This document shows, piece by piece, positions 17,102 to 24,918 of a stretch of DNA of 64,000 bases. The notes beneath the pieces were generated by a model. That model was not told the origin of the DNA. It saw only the letters and a list, made by a program, of their open reading frames with translations, and did no database searches. Numbering within the stretch: the stretch's first letter is position 1; every line of letters begins with the position of its first letter. Position numbers and translations under genes: made by a program. The DNA is from Gemmatimonadales bacterium (GTDB taxonomy: Bacteria > Gemmatimonadota > Gemmatimonadetes > Gemmatimonadales > GWC2-71-9). Where the stretch lies: the NCBI GenBank assembly GCA_036265815.1, contig DATAOI010000011.1:34865-98864 (forward strand). The letters are read 5' to 3'.

Positions 17102-17632
17102 GTGACAGAGCGCCTGACTCCGACAGCGGAGGGTGGTGTGCGTGGCCGTGTCGTTCAGCTCAGCCTCAAGCCTCAGGAAGGCCGGGCCCGCGGAATTCCC
17201 AAGCGCGCGGTGCCCACCCTCACCATCACCTCCGCCGGGGTCCAGGGCGACTTCAACCGGTGGCGGACCGACAAGGCGAGCGGTGATCCCGACCAGGCCG
17301 TGCTCCTGCTCCGGGAGGAGATCCTGGCCGACCTGCGGGCGGAGGGCTGGCCGGTTCAGCCCGGGGAGCTGGGCGAAAACCTCACGCTGGCCGATCTCCC
17401 GCCGGACGCGCTGCATCCGGGAGTCCGGGTGCAGGTGGATGACGTCGTGCTCGAGGTGAGCAAGGCCTGCGATCCCTGCACCGTCCTCTACACGCTTCCC
17501 TACGTCGGGCTCGAGCGGGGTCACGCGTTCCTCCGGACGCTCGCCGGTCGGAGAGGGTGGTTTGCCCGGGTCGTGCAAGGCGGGACCATTCGAGCGGGCA
17601 GGCCGGTTACGGTGACCGGACCGAGCCGGTGA
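17102..17632 (+). CDS. MOSC-domain protein
   Basis: About 176 residues. It shows the MOSC (molybdenum cofactor sulfurase C-terminal) order: GRVVQLSLKP, then TSAGVQGDFNRW, AVLLLREEIL, GELGENLTLADL, and the Cys-bearing KACDPCTVL, ending in GTIRAGRPVTV. These domains handle sulfur transfer to molybdenum cofactor or related reductions. GTG 17102 is a compromise; TTG 17063 and GTG 17138 are also in frame. No Mo-enzyme is nearby. Confidence 0.85.
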   Translation: MTERLTPTAEGGVRGRVVQLSLKPQEGRARGIPKRAVPTLTITSAGVQGDFNRWRTDKASGDPDQAVLLLREEILADLRAEGWPVQPGELGENLTLADLPPDALHPGVRVQVDDVVLEVSKACDPCTVLYTLPYVGLERGHAFLRTLAGRRGWFARVVQGGTIRAGRPVTVTGPSR

Positions 17633-17675
17633 CCTCTGAGGGCCTCGATCGCTGGTGGCAGCTCTGGATGTGACG

Positions 17676-18032
17676 ATGAGCGTGAGCCCCAGCTTCCGAA
17701 GCTTCGTGATCGACCAGCTCCAGCGCACCGCGGCCGGCATTCGAGCCCGGAGCATGTTCGGCGGCGTGGGCATCTACGCGGCGGATCTCTTCTTCGCGCT
17801 GCTGGACGACGACACCCTCTACTTCAAGGTGGATGAGACCACCCGCGGCGAGTTCGAGGCCCGCGGGATGGGGCCGTTTCGCCCCCTCGGCGAGCAGGGC
17901 GAACTCATGCAATACTACCAGGTGCCCGCCGAGGTCCTGGAGGACGCGGAGCAGTTGCGGCCTTGGGTCGCGGCAGCGATCGATGTGGCCCGGCGGGCAA
18001 AGCGCCGGCGCCCGCGGCGGCGAGATGTGTGA
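17676..18032 (+). CDS. TfoX N-terminal-domain protein
   Basis: 118 residues: SPSFRSFVIDQL then the family block RSMFGGVGIYAADLFFALL (about 27-45) and LYFKVDETTRGEFEARGM. This is the TfoX N-terminal domain (competence regulator half) as a stand-alone protein, common in soil bacteria where its role is unclear. The C terminus is strongly basic (RRAKRRRPRRRDV), which could help nucleic-acid contact. Confidence 0.88.
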   Translation: MSVSPSFRSFVIDQLQRTAAGIRARSMFGGVGIYAADLFFALLDDDTLYFKVDETTRGEFEARGMGPFRPLGEQGELMQYYQVPAEVLEDAEQLRPWVAAAIDVARRAKRRRPRRRDV

Positions 18033-18147
18033 GGGTGGCGCTTCCCCCGGGGACAGTCGGTCCCTAGGATTCTGATGCCGGTCGGCTGGCCGATCGAAAC
18101 CGCGGCTGGGTGGTGGGCCGGCATCCCTGGCAGTGGGAGACTCCCCA

Positions 18148-18327
18148 ATGCAGCTCATTCTTTCTCCTGACGAGACGATCATCCTGCGGGATCTCTTGAG
18201 CGCCTACCTTCCGGGGCTGCGACGAGAGGTGGCGCGCACCGAGCAGCACGAGCTTCGGCATCTGCTGGTCCAGCGGCTGGAGCTGGCGGAACGGCTCCTC
18301 GACCAGCTGGCCACGCCAGCGGTCTAA
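18148..18327 (+). CDS. small helical protein
   Basis: 59 residues beginning MQLILSPDETIILRDLLSAY; almost entirely amphipathic helix with many Glu/Arg/Leu. This recurrent small type occurs in many soil bacteria without an assigned function. A GGGAGA sits 10 bp upstream of ATG 18148, which favours that start over 18133. Confidence 0.75.
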   Translation: MQLILSPDETIILRDLLSAYLPGLRREVARTEQHELRHLLVQRLELAERLLDQLATPAV

Positions 18328-18336
18328 CGGCTGACG

Positions 18337-19155
18337 ATGGCCGACGCACCTCCCGCGTTCGTTCCTCCCGCCAGGGTAGGGCAGATTGCTATCCCGGTCA
18401 CCGACCTCGAGCGGGCCGTGCGCTTCTATGGCGACACGCTCGGTCTTCGCCTGATGTTCCGCGCGCCCCCGGGCCTGGCGTTCTTCGACTGCGGCGGTGT
18501 GCGGCTGATGCTCACCGGCGTAACCGGGGACGGGTCTCCGGCCGCCGCCGGGATCATCTACTACCTGGTGACCGATCTGGTGGCAGCGTACGAAGCGCTG
18601 AGTGACAAGGGCGTGCGGTTCCTGGATGCGCCGCACTGCGTGGCCCGGCTGCCGGACCATGAGCTGTGGATGGCATTTTGCCGGGACTCGGAGGAGAATC
18701 TCCTCGCGCTGATGAGCGAGGTGCGGCCGGGGCCTGCTGACCGCGCTCCCGCGTCTCGTCTGCCGCTGGAGCTGCTCGAGGAGACCCTTGCGGTCTGCCG
18801 TCTGCCAGTCGACGCGGCGCTGCCCGACTGGGCGGACGGAGCCAGTCGATTTCTGACCGTCAGCCGCACCGGGGAGGAGCTGTCGATCACCGCTATCCAG
18901 TCGATCGTCCCTGCGGGTGTCCGGTGCGAGCGTGACTACCGAGCCCTGCGGGTGAAGAGCCCGCTGCCACTGGACCTGATTGGGGTGTTGGCTGCCATCG
19001 CCGATCCCTTGGCTGCGGCAGGACTGAGCATCTTCGCCATTTCGACCTTCGACACGGACTATGTCCTGGTAAAGGCTCGCGATCTGGAGCCGGCGCTCGC
19101 GGCCCTCGAGCGCGCCGGACACCAGGTCAGCCGGCAGGCAGTCGGGTCGCCGTGA
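18337..19155 (+). CDS. VOC (glyoxalase-fold) and ACT domain fusion
   Basis: 272 residues. Residues ~10-130 are a VOC half-barrel unit: GQIAIPVTDLERAVRFYGDT, then LAFFDCGGVRLML and DHELWMAFCRDSEENLLALM. Residues ~140-270 are an ACT-like module of the type ACT_7/CASTOR: LAVCRLPVDAALPDWAD, EELSITAIQSIVP and AAGLSIFAISTFDTDYVLVK. The second half would bind an amino acid or similar ligand, suggesting ligand-gated activity. The linker is about 10 residues. The gene runs directly into the next one (GTGA overlap). Confidence 0.85.
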   Translation: MADAPPAFVPPARVGQIAIPVTDLERAVRFYGDTLGLRLMFRAPPGLAFFDCGGVRLMLTGVTGDGSPAAAGIIYYLVTDLVAAYEALSDKGVRFLDAPHCVARLPDHELWMAFCRDSEENLLALMSEVRPGPADRAPASRLPLELLEETLAVCRLPVDAALPDWADGASRFLTVSRTGEELSITAIQSIVPAGVRCERDYRALRVKSPLPLDLIGVLAAIADPLAAAGLSIFAISTFDTDYVLVKARDLEPALAALERAGHQVSRQAVGSP

Positions 19156-19544
19156 CCCCTCGGCGGATCGTGCTGCGGCGAATTCTTTTCTTGGAGTCCG
19201 CCGCGTTTCTGCTGATCGTCGCCATCATCTGGCTGGACGAGCTGCTGGACCTGCCGCACCTGCTGTTCGGAACGACCCCGACGCCCTTGCGGCTGGGGGA
19301 AGGTTTTCTCGAGTCGATGCTCACACTGACCGTCGGGATCGGGGTCGTGCTCGTCACCTGGCGGGCCTTCCGCAGGATCGAGTACCTCGAGTCGTTGATC
19401 GTCATGTGCGCCTGGTGCCGGAGGGTACGTGAGGGTGGGGACTGGGTGACGATCGAGCTGTTCCTGGAGCGACAGCATCACGCCCAGACCACGCACGGGA
19501 TCTGTGACTCCTGTGCCGCCGGCATCGCTATGCCTCCTCCCTGA
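19152..19544 (+). CDS. membrane protein with CxxC zinc-like tail
   Basis: 130 residues with two hydrophobic helices (about 10-30 and 55-75) and a cytoplasmic tail MCAWCRRVR...HGICDSC (about 93-121). The tail matches the CAWCkriR...THGiCpdC motif that ends many bacterial sensor kinases, here without kinase or PAS domain. It probably binds Zn2+ through four Cys. GTG 19152 overlaps the stop of the VOC-ACT gene, so the two may form a sensing pair. Confidence 0.75.
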   Translation: MTPRRIVLRRILFLESAAFLLIVAIIWLDELLDLPHLLFGTTPTPLRLGEGFLESMLTLTVGIGVVLVTWRAFRRIEYLESLIVMCAWCRRVREGGDWVTIELFLERQHHAQTTHGICDSCAAGIAMPPP

Positions 19545-19625
19545 GGGTGGGCCCCGCGCGATTAAGCAGGTGGGTTTCATAGTGTGCGGCGCTAACTTAC
19601 CGGCACATGCGCCAAGGAGAGTGTC

Positions 19626-19844
19626 ATGACCGACATCAATGACTGTGTGCCCGGCCGCCGGGTCCGGGTGCTGCAGACCGGTGTGCCACGGGTCGCCGGA
19701 AAGACCGGAACGATTGTGGAGGTCTCGCGGGTTCGCCGTCCACCTACCGGGCCGATGCGGGAGCGGGTCACGGTCGACGTCCCGGGACACGGTGAGGTAG
19801 GCCTGAGCCCCGCCGACGTCGAGGTGCTGCCCGATCCCAGGTGA
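19626..19844 (+). CDS. small SH3-like protein
   Basis: 72 residues after a strong AAGGAG. The sequence VPGRRVRVLQTGVPRVAGKT followed by GTIVEVSR and a C-terminal LSPADVEVLPDPR resembles small KOW/SH3-like barrels seen as stand-alone ORFs. No function known. Confidence 0.7.
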   Translation: MTDINDCVPGRRVRVLQTGVPRVAGKTGTIVEVSRVRRPPTGPMRERVTVDVPGHGEVGLSPADVEVLPDPR

Positions 19845-19854
19845 TATTCAGGAG

Positions 19855-20148
19855 TCAGCCTGAGCGCCTGGCCTCCGGCCTCGGCCGCTCGTCCGGGTGC
19901 CGCTGCAACCAGGCCTGTACATAGGGACAGGTGGCCATGACGTGGAAGCCGTGCTCACGTGCATACGCCAGGGCTGCCCTCACCAGGGCGTCGCCGACAC
20001 CGTGACCCTGTGCCGAGGGCGAGATCTCCGTATGCTGGAGATCCATCACGTCCTCGCTGAACATGGACATGGCATAAATGAGCTCCGCCTCCCCATCATC
20101 CAGCGGAAGCACGAAGCGGGAGCGCTGAGGATCGTGTTGAACGTTCAT
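19855..20148 (-). CDS. YjdJ-type GNAT N-acetyltransferase
   Basis: 97 residues starting MNVQHDPQRSRFVLPLDDGE. It has the same compact GNAT plan as 15270-15569: acetyl-CoA loop SAQGHGVGDALVRAALAYAR (about 53-72) and ending YVQAWLQRHPDE. The C-terminal tail is Arg/Pro-rich. A GAGGGCT lies just upstream of ATG. It converges tightly on the SH3-like gene (10 bp). Confidence 0.87.
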   Translation of the reverse strand: MNVQHDPQRSRFVLPLDDGEAELIYAMSMFSEDVMDLQHTEISPSAQGHGVGDALVRAALAYAREHGFHVMATCPYVQAWLQRHPDERPRPEARRSG

Positions 20149-20269
20149 GAGCCCTCGACCTGAGTAGTCCCTGGGGCCACCGCGCGCGGTTCGGCGGTGT
20201 TCGCCAGCAAGCATTGGTCAGGAAAGATAGATTGATCCGACCGGCTCCCCTCTCCCAGGACACCGCGCG

Positions 20270-20848
20270 ATGACACTGAGGTACCCTCACCTCTGGCTCG
20301 GCCTGCTCGCCGTCGCGTGCCGCGCTCCGGCACCGGCGCGAGCTCCCGCATCCCAGTCCTGGGCGCCACCCACCGCGGCAGCCATCGGAGAGGCCGCCAT
20401 GGCCGCCGTGGTAGCGGCACCCTGGGATACCGACCCCAGTGGGTGGGGGATCCTCTGTACACCCCAGGCTCCCTGCGATACGCTCGTACTCGACCCCCGC
20501 ATCGTGGCGCTTCCGTCTCAGCCGCCGGCGTTCTTCGTGCCGGACCGGCGGGAGGTGGCCGCGACCCTGAGCGCGTACTCGCTCTCGCTCACCCATGTCC
20601 CCGGCCGGCAGACGATCATCGGCCCGTGGGCGGAGTGCAGTGCCCGCCGGGACGCTCCCCAGTGGTCGACCTCGCGACGCGCCTGCGTGGCGCTCGGCAT
20701 CGCAGGGCTCGAGACCGCTCGGCCGGATGCGATGACGTTCGCGCTTCTCATCGCGACGCCGGCGAAGGGTCTGAGCTGGCCGCGGGTGCGGGTCACCCGC
20801 CCGCGCGACAGCTGGCGCGGTCGGTTGCTGAGCAATGCCAGCGAATGA
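20270..20848 (+). CDS. predicted lipoprotein, unknown function
   Basis: 192 residues: signal MTLRYPHLWLGLLAVAC with the lipobox Cys at 17, an Ala/Pro-rich linker (18-40), then a globular region with conserved-looking Cys pairs (CTPQAPC at about 63-69 and CSARR...RRAC at about 123-139). No family was recognised. It probably sits in the outer or inner membrane leaflet on the periplasmic side. Confidence 0.65.
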   Translation: MTLRYPHLWLGLLAVACRAPAPARAPASQSWAPPTAAAIGEAAMAAVVAAPWDTDPSGWGILCTPQAPCDTLVLDPRIVALPSQPPAFFVPDRREVAATLSAYSLSLTHVPGRQTIIGPWAECSARRDAPQWSTSRRACVALGIAGLETARPDAMTFALLIATPAKGLSWPRVRVTRPRDSWRGRLLSNASE

Positions 20849-21013
20849 GCGAAGCACGGCGCGATACCGGCCGGTCCCCTTACCATCACTCCGGGAGGGC
20901 CGAGATGGCGAAGAGGGGATGGTCCCCTCGTCGAAGACATTCTATCTTCGCGGGAACGGTGCGATCGAGCTGGCGTCGGTTCCCAGGTCCACCCTGTTCT
21001 CGGCGGAGGCCCT

Positions 21014-21268
21014 ATGGTGGCGAAGAAAGCGTCCTCGCGGAAGTCGAGCGGCCGGAAGTACAGCAAGAGCGCGAGCAAGAGCGTCAAGAGCGCGATGCGC
21101 CGTCGCAAAAGCGGCACGCTCAAGCGGGGAAAATCGGGTCACGGCGGTAAGGTAAAGAGCCGCAAGCAGGCGATCGCGATCGGCCTCTCGGAGGCTCGCA
21201 AGAAGGGCGCGAAGGTGCCAAAGAAGAAGAGCTCCGCCAAGAGGAGGCGGTCGAAGTCCAAGTCCTGA
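21014..21268 (+). CDS. Lys/Arg-rich histone-like small protein (DUF6496 type)
   Basis: 84 residues, about half Lys, Arg or Ser. The core SGHGGKVKSRKQAIAIGLSE followed by ARKKGAKVPKK is the DUF6496 signature. The flanks are SR/SK-rich and resemble eukaryotic H1 tails, consistent with DNA or RNA binding, though no function is proven for the family. It is followed 54 bp later by the UBP zinc-finger gene. Confidence 0.85.
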   Translation: MVAKKASSRKSSGRKYSKSASKSVKSAMRRRKSGTLKRGKSGHGGKVKSRKQAIAIGLSEARKKGAKVPKKKSSAKRRRSKSKS

Positions 21269-21322
21269 GGGCCGACCGGTGAGACAGATGACCATGTCGG
21301 CGGCCTGGCCGCGGAGAAGCCG

Positions 21323-21631
21323 ATGAGCCAGTCGCCGGTGACGTGCCCGCACACCCCGGCGGGACCACCTCCCCCGCCACGCACCCCGGCGGGGTGCGAG
21401 GAGTGCCTCGCCATCGGTGGGCACTGGGTTCATCTGCGGCTCTGTCTGAGCTGCGGCCATGTCGGCTGCTGCGACAACTCACCGGGCCGGCACGCCACCA
21501 AGCATTTCCAGAGCTCGCACCATCCCGTGATGCAGTCGTTCGAGCCGGGTGAGAACTGGGGCTGGTGCTACCTCGAGGACCGCGAGCTGGGGCCGTTCAC
21601 CCCACTGCGAGCCGCTGGAAGGCGCGGGTGA
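21323..21631 (+). CDS. UBP-type zinc finger protein
   Basis: 102 residues consisting of one ZnF-UBP domain: CEECLAIGGHWVHLRLCLSC (about 25-44), GHVGCCDNSPGRHATKHF (45-62), HHPVMQSFEPGENWGWCYLE. In eukaryotes this fold binds the ubiquitin C-terminal GlyGly; bacterial stand-alone versions are common but uncharacterised. The gene's TGA overlaps the GTG of the next one, which encodes an L12-like domain protein, so the two are probably co-expressed. Confidence 0.9.
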   Translation: MSQSPVTCPHTPAGPPPPPRTPAGCEECLAIGGHWVHLRLCLSCGHVGCCDNSPGRHATKHFQSSHHPVMQSFEPGENWGWCYLEDRELGPFTPLRAAGRRG

Positions 21632-21882
21632 CCTGGTACTGGGTCGCGGGCCTGGGCGCGGTGGCGCTCCTGGGAATCCTGAGCCGGCTCGGGGAGCGGC
21701 CCGCCGGCGGCGCTGCGAGCCGCCGGCACGACCGGGTGCTCCCGTCACCGGCCGAGATCGACGGGTTGCTGCGTGCCGGCCGGAAGATCGAGGCGATCAA
21801 GATGTACCGGCTCCTGCACGGGGTGGACCTCAAGGCCGCCAAAGACAAGGTCGAGGCCCGCGCGCGCGAGCTGGGCCGCTGA
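21628..21882 (+). CDS. membrane-anchored bL12 C-terminal-like domain protein
   Basis: 84 residues: one N-terminal membrane helix (about 3-18), a Gly/Arg linker, then AEIDGLLRAGRKIEAIKMYR followed by LLHGVDLKAAKDKVEA. The last part matches the helix-turn pattern of the ribosomal protein L7/L12 C-terminal domain (KVEVIK...GLGLKEAKDLVE). This is a non-ribosomal use of the fold. GTG start inside the stop of the UBP-finger gene. Confidence 0.8.
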   Translation: MTWYWVAGLGAVALLGILSRLGERPAGGAASRRHDRVLPSPAEIDGLLRAGRKIEAIKMYRLLHGVDLKAAKDKVEARARELGR

Positions 21883-21902
21883 CCACGCCGCCTTCCGCCC
21901 GC

Positions 21903-22295
21903 CTACGCCCCGGGCATGTGGTAGAAGAACTGCTCCCGCACGATCTTCCCATCCTTGACCGTATAGAGAGCCATCTCCTCCATCCGGATACGCTGCCCGG
22001 TTCCCTTCGAAGTCACGTCCCAGGCGTACCTGACCGCGAACTGACCTTCGCCGACGAACGGCCCGTTCACCTCGATGCCGTGCACCTCGTTGTTGGCGTA
22101 CCACCCTTCGTTCTTCCCGCGGACCGCCTCGATGCCGGTCATCTCGGCCGGCATCTTCTCGTCACCGACCGGCTCGATGCTGACGATCTTCGGCGAGTAG
22201 AGCTTGTTGATCGCCTCGATGTTGCGTCCGGCCCGGCACAGGGTCACCAGCTCCTGGGCCACGGATGCGGTCGAGGTGGGGGCGGCGGCAGTCAT
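21903..22295 (-). CDS. SnoaL/NTF2-like protein
   Basis: 130 residues starting MTAAAPTSTASVAQELV after a strong GAGGAGG. The fold pattern is NTF2-like: helix LVTLCRAGRNIEAINKLYSP, then VSIEP, GIEAVRGKNEGWYANN, and strands FAVRYAWDVTSKGTG, EEMALYTVKDGKIVREQFFY. Such proteins are small-molecule isomerases/cyclases or binding proteins; which one is unknown. Converges on the L12-like gene. Confidence 0.87.
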   Translation of the reverse strand: MTAAAPTSTASVAQELVTLCRAGRNIEAINKLYSPKIVSIEPVGDEKMPAEMTGIEAVRGKNEGWYANNEVHGIEVNGPFVGEGQFAVRYAWDVTSKGTGQRIRMEEMALYTVKDGKIVREQFFYHMPGA

Positions 22296-22399
22296 GGGGT
22301 ACCTCCTCAGTTGATGTCCGGAGGACAATATTAGAGGATGCCGCCCAGGCCGCCATGGCGGCTCGCGAGTCGGGGCGGTGACCTCGTCCAGGAGGGCGT

Positions 22400-22819
22400 A
22401 TGGTGAATGGCCGGATGCCCTTGTATCTGACCCTGCTCGCGGCGGTACTCTGTGCGGCCGCGCTGTGGGTCCTTCAGCCCTATACCGTGAGGTCGCCCTG
22501 GGATGCCTACACCAGGCCCGCGCAGCAGTTCCTCCGCGCCGCCATACGGAGAGACTCGCTCGCACTGACCCGTCAGTCCGGCTCGGTCACGCCGGTGGTC
22601 TGGGCCCTGGCTGCGGCGCGCACGCAACCGGAGTCCTTGAAGGTCTGGGCCCGTGACGCGGAGGCCTGGACGGGCAAGCGTCGGGGCGATACCGCGGACG
22701 TGCTCCTGTCCACGGCCACCGCCGTGTGCAGCCGGCATCCGATCTGGCTCCGCTTCGTGGGTTCCGGGGAACAGGCGAGAGTGGTTCGGGCCAGCTCAGC
22801 CTGTTTCGGTCCCAGATAG
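22400..22819 (+). CDS. secreted or membrane-anchored protein, unknown
   Basis: 139 residues with an N-terminal hydrophobic segment (about 6-25) and a globular remainder with two Cys (CSRHP, CFGPR). The pattern RPAQQFLRAAIRRDSLALTR resembles small NTF2-like secreted domains (DUF4878 style), but this is weak. GGAGG precedes the ATG. Divergent from the SnoaL gene, sharing the short promoter space at 22296-22399. Confidence 0.6.
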   Translation: MVNGRMPLYLTLLAAVLCAAALWVLQPYTVRSPWDAYTRPAQQFLRAAIRRDSLALTRQSGSVTPVVWALAAARTQPESLKVWARDAEAWTGKRRGDTADVLLSTATAVCSRHPIWLRFVGSGEQARVVRASSACFGPR

Positions 22820-22857
22820 CTCACGGGTGGGCTAGCCGCGACGACCGGGGAGGGCCG

Positions 22858-23355
22858 GTGGAGATTCGTTCCGTCGCTCGGTTTCTCGAGTATTGGGACG
22901 GCTTCCGTGGCCGCACCCGCCGGGTCATCGCGTGCATTCCGCCGGCCCGGATCGAATGGACCCATCAGCCGGGCAAGTTCACCTTCGGCGATCTGGTGCG
23001 CCACCTTGCGACCATCGAGCGCTACATGTACGCCGAAACGGTCTCCGGACGGCCCAGCGCCTACCCTGGGTGCGGCCGGGAGCTGGCGGACGGCTACGAA
23101 GCCGTGGTCGGGTACTTCGATCGGCTGGCGGGCGAGTCGCGGGCGATCTTCGCTGCGCTGCCCGATGCCGCCCTGGACCGGAAGTGCCGCACTCCGGCGG
23201 GGACCCCGATCACGACCTGGAAGTGGATGCGCGCCATGGTGGAGCACGAGGCCCACCATCGGGGGCAGCTGTATCTCATGCTGGGCATGCTGGATGTGGC
23301 CACGCCTCCGCTGTTCGGCTTGACTTCGGAGGAGGTGAGGGCGCGGTCGGTCTGA
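22858..23355 (+). CDS. DinB-family protein
   Basis: 165 residues from GTG after GGGGAGG. Four-helix DinB/YfiT fold with the metal triad: His in LVRHLATIERYMYAE (about residue 46) and EHEAHHRGQLYLML (about 133-146). The family includes thiol transferases such as bacillithiol S-transferase BstA. One of five DinB-like genes within 27 kb. Confidence 0.88.
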   Translation: MEIRSVARFLEYWDGFRGRTRRVIACIPPARIEWTHQPGKFTFGDLVRHLATIERYMYAETVSGRPSAYPGCGRELADGYEAVVGYFDRLAGESRAIFAALPDAALDRKCRTPAGTPITTWKWMRAMVEHEAHHRGQLYLMLGMLDVATPPLFGLTSEEVRARSV

Positions 23356-23434
23356 CCGCTCGGCCTGCGTCCCGGGCTCGGACGGACTACCTTCCGGCAC
23401 AAACCGGCTGGTGCCCTCTACTGTGGAGTCTCAG

Positions 23435-23596
23435 TTGCCCAAGCGAAATTACGGATTCGAGAAGCGCCAGAAGGAGCTGCACAAGGAGCGCAAGCGGGAG
23501 GAGAAGGCCCAGCGCAAGCTGGAGCGCGCCAAGGGCACGGCTGAGGAGAACCCTGCGGAGCAACCCGCCACCGACGAGGGGCAGTCGACGGAGTAA
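23435..23596 (+). CDS. small basic/acidic charged protein
   Basis: 53 residues: LPKRNYGFEKRQKELHKERK followed by an acidic Glu/Asp-rich end. The N-terminal KRNYGFEKRQKEL block recurs in tiny uncharacterised bacterial proteins. TTG 23435 is chosen because GGAG lies 6 bp upstream and conserved sequence begins there; GTG 23411 and 23423 are in frame. Confidence 0.6.
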   Translation: MPKRNYGFEKRQKELHKERKREEKAQRKLERAKGTAEENPAEQPATDEGQSTE

Positions 23597-23609
23597 GAGG
23601 AATCGAGCC

Positions 23610-24032
23610 ATGCGGCCGACCAAGTCACGCTCCTGGTTTACCCGATTCTGCAAGACCACCTCCTATCTCGCCGGGAGGCCAGCGGCCTTCATTCTCGCGG
23701 CCACTGTGGTGGTGATCTGGCTGGTCACCGGCCCGTTCTTCCACTTCAGCGACACCTGGCAGTTGGTCATCAATACCGGGACCACCATCGTCACGTTCAT
23801 CATGGTGTTCCTGATTCAGAACACCCAGAATCGCGACACCGAAGCCCTCCAGGTCAAGCTGGATGAGCTGCTCCGGGTCACCACGGGGGCGCACAACGCC
23901 CTGCTCGACATGGAGGAGCTGGAGGACGCGGAACTCCAGCGGGTCCGCGCCGGCTATGCCAAGCTCGCCGAGCTGGCGCGCGCCGACCTGCGCAAGGGGA
24001 TGCCGGACACCGGCAGCCCGGACGTCGATTGA
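23610..24032 (+). CDS. low-affinity iron permease family membrane protein
   Basis: 140 residues with two membrane helices (about 23-40 and 52-70). The block TGPFFHFSDTWQLVINTGTT then IVTFIMVFLIQNTQNRD is the signature of the bacterial low-affinity iron permease family (PF04120). The C-terminal half is an amphipathic helix. Despite the family name, transport of iron by the bacterial members is not established. Confidence 0.9.
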   Translation: MRPTKSRSWFTRFCKTTSYLAGRPAAFILAATVVVIWLVTGPFFHFSDTWQLVINTGTTIVTFIMVFLIQNTQNRDTEALQVKLDELLRVTTGAHNALLDMEELEDAELQRVRAGYAKLAELARADLRKGMPDTGSPDVD

Positions 24033-24040
24033 GTCCGCGG

Positions 24041-24478
24041 ATGGATCAGTTCCTCCAGGTGGCGTTGGACGAGGCACGGCAGGGACAAACCGAAGGTGGC
24101 ATCCCGATCGGCTCCGTCCTCGTCGCGGGCGGACGCGTGCTCGGCCGCGGCCATAATCGGCGGGTGCAGAAAGGAAGTGCCGTCCTCCACGCCGAGATGG
24201 ATGCGTTGGAGCGGGCAGGAAGACAACCCGCTTCGGTGTATCGGAGCTCGGTGCTCTACACCACGCTCTCGCCCTGTGCCATGTGTAGTGGCGCCATCGT
24301 CCTGTATGGCATTCCCCGGGTCGTCATCGGGGAGAATCGCACCTTTCGCGGTGAAGAGGAGCTGCTGCGCTCCCGCGGGGTGACCCTGGACGTGGTCGAC
24401 GACCCGACCTGCACCGATCTGCTCGCGAGCTTCATCCGCGCCCATCCGGAGCTCTGGAACGAGGATATCGGGCGCTGA
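24041..24478 (+). CDS. cytosine deaminase (yeast Fcy1 type) or related nucleobase deaminase
   Basis: 145 residues of CDA fold. The zinc site HAE is His50/Glu52, and SPCAMC gives Cys79 and Cys82. The 29-residue spacing between His and first Cys equals that of yeast cytosine deaminase, and the following GIPRVVIGENRTFRGEEELL also matches Fcy1-type enzymes. Converts cytosine to uracil or acts on a related base in pyrimidine salvage. Start ATG 24041 by family length; a TTG at 24029 would overlap the upstream stop. Confidence 0.88.
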   Translation: MDQFLQVALDEARQGQTEGGIPIGSVLVAGGRVLGRGHNRRVQKGSAVLHAEMDALERAGRQPASVYRSSVLYTTLSPCAMCSGAIVLYGIPRVVIGENRTFRGEEELLRSRGVTLDVVDDPTCTDLLASFIRAHPELWNEDIGR

Positions 24479-24571
24479 CTCGTGGGCTGAACCGGCTGTC
24501 CGGACCCGGTAGACCATCACCGGAAGGCACCTTCGTCGGGCGGTGGCGGAGCTTGTCGCGTATGAGGTCTC

Positions 24572-24799
24572 ATGAACGACGATCGCATCATCCGCCTCCT
24601 GGAAGAGATCCGCGACCTGCAGCGGCAGCACGGCGAGCGCTACGGCGAGGCACTGCGCAACCAGCAGGAGTCCATCCGGCTGCAGCAGGCGGGGCTTCGG
24701 CGAGTGCGGGTGATCCTGGGCTTCGCCGCCTTTGTCCTCGTCCTGGCCGTCGGGACGCTCGTGTTGCTGCTTCTCCGGGTCGGCGCGCGTCTACCATGA
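24572..24799 (+). CDS. small coiled-coil membrane protein
   Basis: 75 residues: an N-terminal charged coiled-coil helix (MNDDRIIRLLEEIRDLQRQH, Gln/Arg-rich to about residue 45), then one membrane helix (about 47-69). Type II-like topology. A recurrent small protein in soil bacteria without known function. Its stop overlaps a possible tiny ORF. Confidence 0.65.
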   Translation: MNDDRIIRLLEEIRDLQRQHGERYGEALRNQQESIRLQQAGLRRVRVILGFAAFVLVLAVGTLVLLLLRVGARLP

Positions 24800-24882
24800 C
24801 TCGGGCTATCGCCGTCATCCCGCTCGCTGCGGCTCTGGTGGCCTGGCTCCTTCATCCGGTGTGCGTGCCGCTCTACTTCTGA
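24796..24882 (+). CDS. possible 28-residue hydrophobic peptide
   Basis: ATG overlaps the stop of the coiled-coil membrane gene (ATGA). The product MTRAIAVIPLAAALVAWLLH then PVCVPLYF is a single hydrophobic segment. It could be a real coupled small protein or chance; no other support. Confidence 0.25.
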   Translation: MTRAIAVIPLAAALVAWLLHPVCVPLYF

Positions 24883-24918
24883 TCCTGCAGACGAACCGCT
24901 CACAGCGGAGCGATCTCC

